Positions 38,534 to 41,734 of a stretch of DNA of 41,734 nt are shown here, piece after piece (position 1 is the first letter of the stretch; each line of letters starts with the position of its first letter). The notes beneath the pieces were generated by a model. The model did no database searches. It worked only from the letters and a program-made list of their open reading frames with translations, and had not been told where the DNA came from. The position numbers and the translations under genes are program-made. Origin of the DNA: Thiohalobacter sp. (GTDB lineage: Bacteria; Pseudomonadota; Gammaproteobacteria; DSM-19610); NCBI GenBank assembly GCA_026984515.1, contig JALSRZ010000130.1, forward strand, positions 1-41,734. The letters run 5' to 3'.

Positions 38534-39955
38534 TCAGCCGGGTCGGATAGCGTTCCTGGCGTAGTCGGCAACGATACGGGTAACCCCTCTCGACAACAGA
38601 TCATCCAGCGCGTTAACGAACGTATCAATCTGCTCACGGCTGACAATCAACGGGGGCTCAAGCCGGATCACGTTCCGGTTATACTCGGTGAACGCTACCA
38701 GAATATCATATTTCCTGAGCAGCAGACTCCCGACAAACCCGCAGAGACTGCCTTTCAGCCTGTTGTCCAGTACCGATACCAGCTGCTTCAGGCCCGGCAC
38801 CAGGGTCTGACTGAAATCCTGGAATTCGATCCCCAGCATCAGGCCCTGCCCGCGAACCTCTTTCAGTATTTTCGGATATTTTTCCTGCACTTGTTGCAGG
38901 CGCTCAAGAAGGTAGGCACCGCTCAGCGCCGAGTTCTCGACCAGGTTTTCATCGTACAACACATTGAGCGCTTCAATCGCCGTGCAGCACGCCTCCCCTA
39001 TCCCTCCAAAGGTCGCCGGCCCGTGGATCAGCGCCGTTTTCGGGTCTCCGTATGCCTTCATGTACAACGGCCTGCGGGCAATCATCGCCCCCATGGCCGT
39101 CTTGCCACCGCCCAGGGACTTGGCCAGCGTTACAATATCCGGGCAGACACCAAAATGCTCGAAAGCAAAGAATTTTCCCGTGCGCCCTACCCCGCACTGC
39201 ACCTCATCCGCAATCCATATCACTTTGTAGCGGTCACAGAGCCGGCGTACTTCCGTCCAGTACCCGGGTTCCGCGCCGACGATCCCCGCCCCGCCCTGCA
39301 CGGTTTCCAGGATCAGGATGCCAACGGCCGTGTCCCCGGCCAGTAACGACTCCAGGGCGGCGGCATCGCCAAAAGGCACACGCACCCGGTTTTCAATCAA
39401 ATGGAAACCGGATTGGTAAAATTCGGAGTCTGTCACTGACAGGGCGCCGCGCGTCTTGCCGTGAAACGAATGTGTGGCGTAGGCGATTTTTGCCCGTTCC
39501 GGCCCCTGGACCTGCTCTGCCAGCTTGAGTGCTGCTTCCACCGCTTCGGACCCCGTGGAACCCAGGAATACCATGTCCAGGTCTTCCGGCGCGATCGAGG
39601 CAAGGTTACTGGACAAGGCAGCTGCATACTGGGACATAAAGGCAATAGCAATCTCGTGCCGCAGTTCCTCCTGGAACTGTTTACGGGCCGCAAGAATCCG
39701 CGGGTGGTTATGCCCGCATGCCAGCGACCCGAAGCCGCCAAAAAAGTCCAGTATCTTGCGCCCGTTTCTGTCCGTGTAGTACATCCCCTCGGCCGAATCA
39801 ATCAGCACTTCATGAAAGCCCAGCAACTTCAGGAAATGGTACTGCCCCGGATTCATATGATGGTTAAACGCTTCTGCAGTATCCGCCACGCTCATTTGCT
39901 TCGCATCTTCGACGGTTAACAACGACGGTTTGCGGGTTTCTGTAGCGTGATTCAT
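38534..39955 (-). CDS. Class III (fold-type-I) PLP-dependent aminotransferase
   Basis: The 473-aa protein has all class III aminotransferase landmarks: FLGSTGSEAVEAALKLA (about 130-146, PLP phosphate), THSFHGKTRGALSVT (about 161-175), WIADEVQCGVGRTGKFFAF with Asp250/Glu251, and CPDIVTLAKSLGGGKTAMGA with Schiff-base Lys279. Family members use omega-amino donors such as ornithine, putrescine, GABA or acetylornithine; the substrate here is unclear. It lies 28 bp downstream of the DprE1-like gene on the same strand and probably forms an operon with it and the membrane protein at the window edge. The role could be in a modified polyamine, amino sugar or lipid head group (inference). Confidence 0.88.
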   Translation of the reverse strand: MNHATETRKPSLLTVEDAKQMSVADTAEAFNHHMNPGQYHFLKLLGFHEVLIDSAEGMYYTDRNGRKILDFFGGFGSLACGHNHPRILAARKQFQEELRHEIAIAFMSQYAAALSSNLASIAPEDLDMVFLGSTGSEAVEAALKLAEQVQGPERAKIAYATHSFHGKTRGALSVTDSEFYQSGFHLIENRVRVPFGDAAALESLLAGDTAVGILILETVQGGAGIVGAEPGYWTEVRRLCDRYKVIWIADEVQCGVGRTGKFFAFEHFGVCPDIVTLAKSLGGGKTAMGAMIARRPLYMKAYGDPKTALIHGPATFGGIGEACCTAIEALNVLYDENLVENSALSGAYLLERLQQVQEKYPKILKEVRGQGLMLGIEFQDFSQTLVPGLKQLVSVLDNRLKGSLCGFVGSLLLRKYDILVAFTEYNRNVIRLEPPLIVSREQIDTFVNALDDLLSRGVTRIVADYARNAIRPG

Positions 39956-39983
39956 GTATATCTGCTCTCGGTCTGCTTCAACA

Positions 39984-41321
39984 TCAGTGTGGCAGCCTTA
40001 TCTGTAAACGTCGCGCGAGATCGGAGTTCATACGAACCTCCGGGTCAATTTTCTCCAGAACACGCACGAACTTTTCCAGACCCGGGTACATTTGCTGAAA
40101 ATGCCCCGGGGACAGCCAGGCGTCTTTGGCGAGATAGGTTCTACCCCCGTGCTCCAGGGTAATCCGTGCCAGGCGGTCGAGAAGCGCTTCAATACCCGGC
40201 CTGTGCGGGAGATCCAGCGCCAGGGTATAACCTCGCATCGGGAATGACAGGTACCCCCTGCCCGCTCCACCCAGCGTCTTGATGGTAGTCAGGAACGAAC
40301 TCGAACGTGAACGGGATATCGTTTCCAGCAAGCGCGGCAATCCCGCCGCGCTGAGTTCGTCCGGTAATACGCACTGGAACTGAAAGAATCCACGCTTCCC
40401 GTAGATCCGGTTCCAGTCGAGCAGCGCATCCAGCGGATACAGGAAACGCTCGACAAGCACCCGGCGCTCGCGCCCGCCGCGCGGCACCCTGTGATAATAA
40501 AGCTGGTTGAACGCACGGACGGTCCACGGGTTCAATACAAAACCCGGGAAATCCACTGGCACCCTCACCCGCCTGGAAGTCGCAGACGGCAGCGACCGAT
40601 CTGCGGGATCGGCAGACTCGAGTATACCACGCCCGAGCCGGCTGCCACGCGCCAGGGTATCGATCCAGCCAACCGTATAGGTTTTACTCGAACGCACCTG
40701 TTCCAGTCTGGAGAGAAACGCGTCGAGGTCTGGAATCCGTTCTTCCCGCAGGACAACGGCATTGGACAGGACTTTCCGCATTCTGAAACACACGGTAACA
40801 ATCACCCCGGTCAGACCGGCTCCCCCGATGGTAGCCGCAAACAGATCAGGGTGTTCGTCCGGTGATACGCGAACCGGCTGTCCATCGGGAAGCATGAGAT
40901 CCATCCACAACACATGATCACCGAAACTGCCGGCATGATCATGATTCTTCCCGTGCACATCATTTGCGACCGCGCCGCCAACAGAAACATACCCGGTACC
41001 GGGGCTGACAGGCGCCATGTATCCGTCCGGCAGAAACCTGCGCAGCAGGTCGTTGAAGGTGATGCCCGGGCCACAGACCAGCTCGCCGCTGTCCGGGTCA
41101 AAAGCATGTATCTGCTTCAGGGCTGCGCTCAGAATGGTACCGCCACCGCTGTTCAGCGCTACATCGCCGTAACTGCGCCCGCCGGCATACACGATCAGCC
41201 CGTGGTCATCGACCGCTCCGATTGCCTCACCCACCCCGGTTTTATCCGCTGGAGTACACGCGGACACGCGGGCATACGTGGTACGGCCCCATCCACAGAG
41301 TGACATGGACTCCCAGTTCAC
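39984..41321 (-). CDS. FAD-binding oxidoreductase, DprE1-like
   Basis: The 445-aa product resembles decaprenylphosphoryl-ribose 2'-oxidase (DprE1) and other FAD-linked (PCMH-fold) oxidases. Landmarks are SLCGWGRTTYA near the N-terminus, YAGGRSYGDVALNSGG (about 45-60), VCGPGITFNDLLRRFLPDG and SPGTGYVSVGGAVANDVHGK, then NHDHAGSFGDHV, which matches the DprE1 H-G-K-N-H-H-x-x-G-S-F-G block, and GGAGLTGVIV. The C-terminal half has the FQFQCVLP, RGYTLALDLPHR and YLAKDAWLSP strands typical of the family. In actinobacteria DprE1 makes polyprenyl-phospho-arabinose; related genes in proteobacteria are less well understood. No DprE2-like reductase or UbiA-like partner is visible. Its ATG overlaps the upstream membrane-protein stop by 4 bp. 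Confidence 0.85.
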   Translation of the reverse strand: MNWESMSLCGWGRTTYARVSACTPADKTGVGEAIGAVDDHGLIVYAGGRSYGDVALNSGGGTILSAALKQIHAFDPDSGELVCGPGITFNDLLRRFLPDGYMAPVSPGTGYVSVGGAVANDVHGKNHDHAGSFGDHVLWMDLMLPDGQPVRVSPDEHPDLFAATIGGAGLTGVIVTVCFRMRKVLSNAVVLREERIPDLDAFLSRLEQVRSSKTYTVGWIDTLARGSRLGRGILESADPADRSLPSATSRRVRVPVDFPGFVLNPWTVRAFNQLYYHRVPRGGRERRVLVERFLYPLDALLDWNRIYGKRGFFQFQCVLPDELSAAGLPRLLETISRSRSSSFLTTIKTLGGAGRGYLSFPMRGYTLALDLPHRPGIEALLDRLARITLEHGGRTYLAKDAWLSPGHFQQMYPGLEKFVRVLEKIDPEVRMNSDLARRLQIRLPH

Positions 41322-41734
41322 TTCCCGGCCAGAACTTTGGGCACGTCCCGCGCGTTGTCCGGTCTGCGCGCAAGCCGTAAAGCGAAAGGCAGGGCCGCGA
41401 ACCCAAGAGCAACCGCAAACCAGAGCGTCGTCAGGCGTATAACAGCAGTTGCCGCCAGACCAACGTCCAGGCTGGTACCCGGCGCAAGCAGCAAAGCCAT
41501 CATCGTTGCTTCAACGCCTCCCAGACCTCCCGGCAACATGGATAGTGCTCCTGCCACCATCGAAAAAGCAAAAATGAAGACGGCGTACAGGAATCCAACC
41601 GGTGCACCCAGCTCGCTGAGAAGCCAGTAGAAGGCAAAACACTCGGCCAGCCAGCCACACACGGACAGTAACAGGGTCCCTCCGAATACACGCCACGTAA
41701 ACAGTCTCGCGGTTGTTCTCAGCACGCGCCGTGC
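41318..41734 (-). CDS. Lysylphosphatidylglycerol-synthase-type membrane protein (partial, C-terminal part)
   Basis: The reading frame is open to the window edge, so the N-terminus is missing; 138 codons are visible. They encode four or so hydrophobic segments with FSMVAGALSMLPGGLGGVEA, the conserved block of the LPG synthase TM region/UPF0104 family (PF03706), and a basic C-terminal tail. Members are flippases or flippase-like integral membrane proteins found next to glycosyltransferases and polyprenyl-phosphate enzymes. The stop overlaps the start of the DprE1-like gene (4 bp), so both belong to one operon transcribed leftward, which suggests a lipid-linked sugar pathway. The function stays tentative. 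Confidence 0.8.
   Translation of the reverse strand, partial: ARRVLRTTARLFTWRVFGGTLLLSVCGWLAECFAFYWLLSELGAPVGFLYAVFIFAFSMVAGALSMLPGGLGGVEATMMALLLAPGTSLDVGLAATAVIRLTTLWFAVALGFAALPFALRLARRPDNARDVPKVLAGK

Overview
The window looks like a chromosomal accessory region of a proteobacterium, most likely a gammaproteobacterium. The evidence is gene density, the aroQ start at the left edge, a DUF2919 (YfeZ-like) gene, REP/MITE-like palindromes and a moderately GC-rich composition (judged by eye). The species cannot be named. I see no rRNA, tRNA, CRISPR array, phage module or intact insertion sequence.

Layout. Positions 1-122 hold the start of aroQ (3-dehydroquinate dehydratase), the only housekeeping gene. 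At 194-1822 are an aspartyl/asparaginyl-hydroxylase-like protein with a SEC-C tail and a short 2OG-oxygenase relative lacking the metal motif; an unknown gene follows at 2030-2623. Positions 2646-6612 carry divergent TPR-GT41 (O-GlcNAc-transferase/SPINDLY-like) and TPR-2OG-dioxygenase genes. Positions 6647-8865 are a sulfotransferase patch: two intact genes, one decayed gene and one 3'-end remnant. Positions 9012-13331 hold an SGNH hydrolase, a DUF2919 protein, a glycosyltransferase-like protein, an orphan lipoprotein and a broken sulfotransferase. Positions 13377-16925 hold a fold-type-I PLP enzyme, a SET-domain methyltransferase with a repeated tail, and a convergent fold-type-III PLP decarboxylase-like enzyme. 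Positions 17081-21033 are two overlapping TPR-GT41 genes. Positions 21128-31479 hold four TPR-sulfotransferases mixed with two single-domain sulfotransferases and a methyltransferase. Positions 31504-34022 carry an HMW1C-type GT41 enzyme and a possible U32-like protein. Positions 34221-36229 hold a TPR-methyltransferase translationally coupled to a secreted dockerin-like protein. Positions 36506-41734 form an envelope-type module: AT3-SGNH acyltransferase, class III aminotransferase, DprE1-like FAD oxidase and a flippase-like membrane protein.

The outstanding property is repeated use of one architecture, an N-terminal TPR array joined to a C-terminal modifying enzyme, with four unrelated catalytic heads: GT41, TPST-like sulfotransferase, 2OG-Fe(II) oxygenase and SAM methyltransferase. 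Stand-alone modifying enzymes and two exported proteins lie among them. My inference is a protein (or glycoconjugate) modification island in which TPR arrays recruit substrates for glycosylation, sulfation, hydroxylation and methylation. Substrates are not identifiable from sequence, and no PAPS-synthesis genes are in the window.

Decay and mobility are visible: duplicated sulfotransferase ends, a frameshifted sulfotransferase, and a palindromic element in long (182 bp) and short (53 bp) form whose terminal triplet is the stop codon of the neighbouring gene in both cases.
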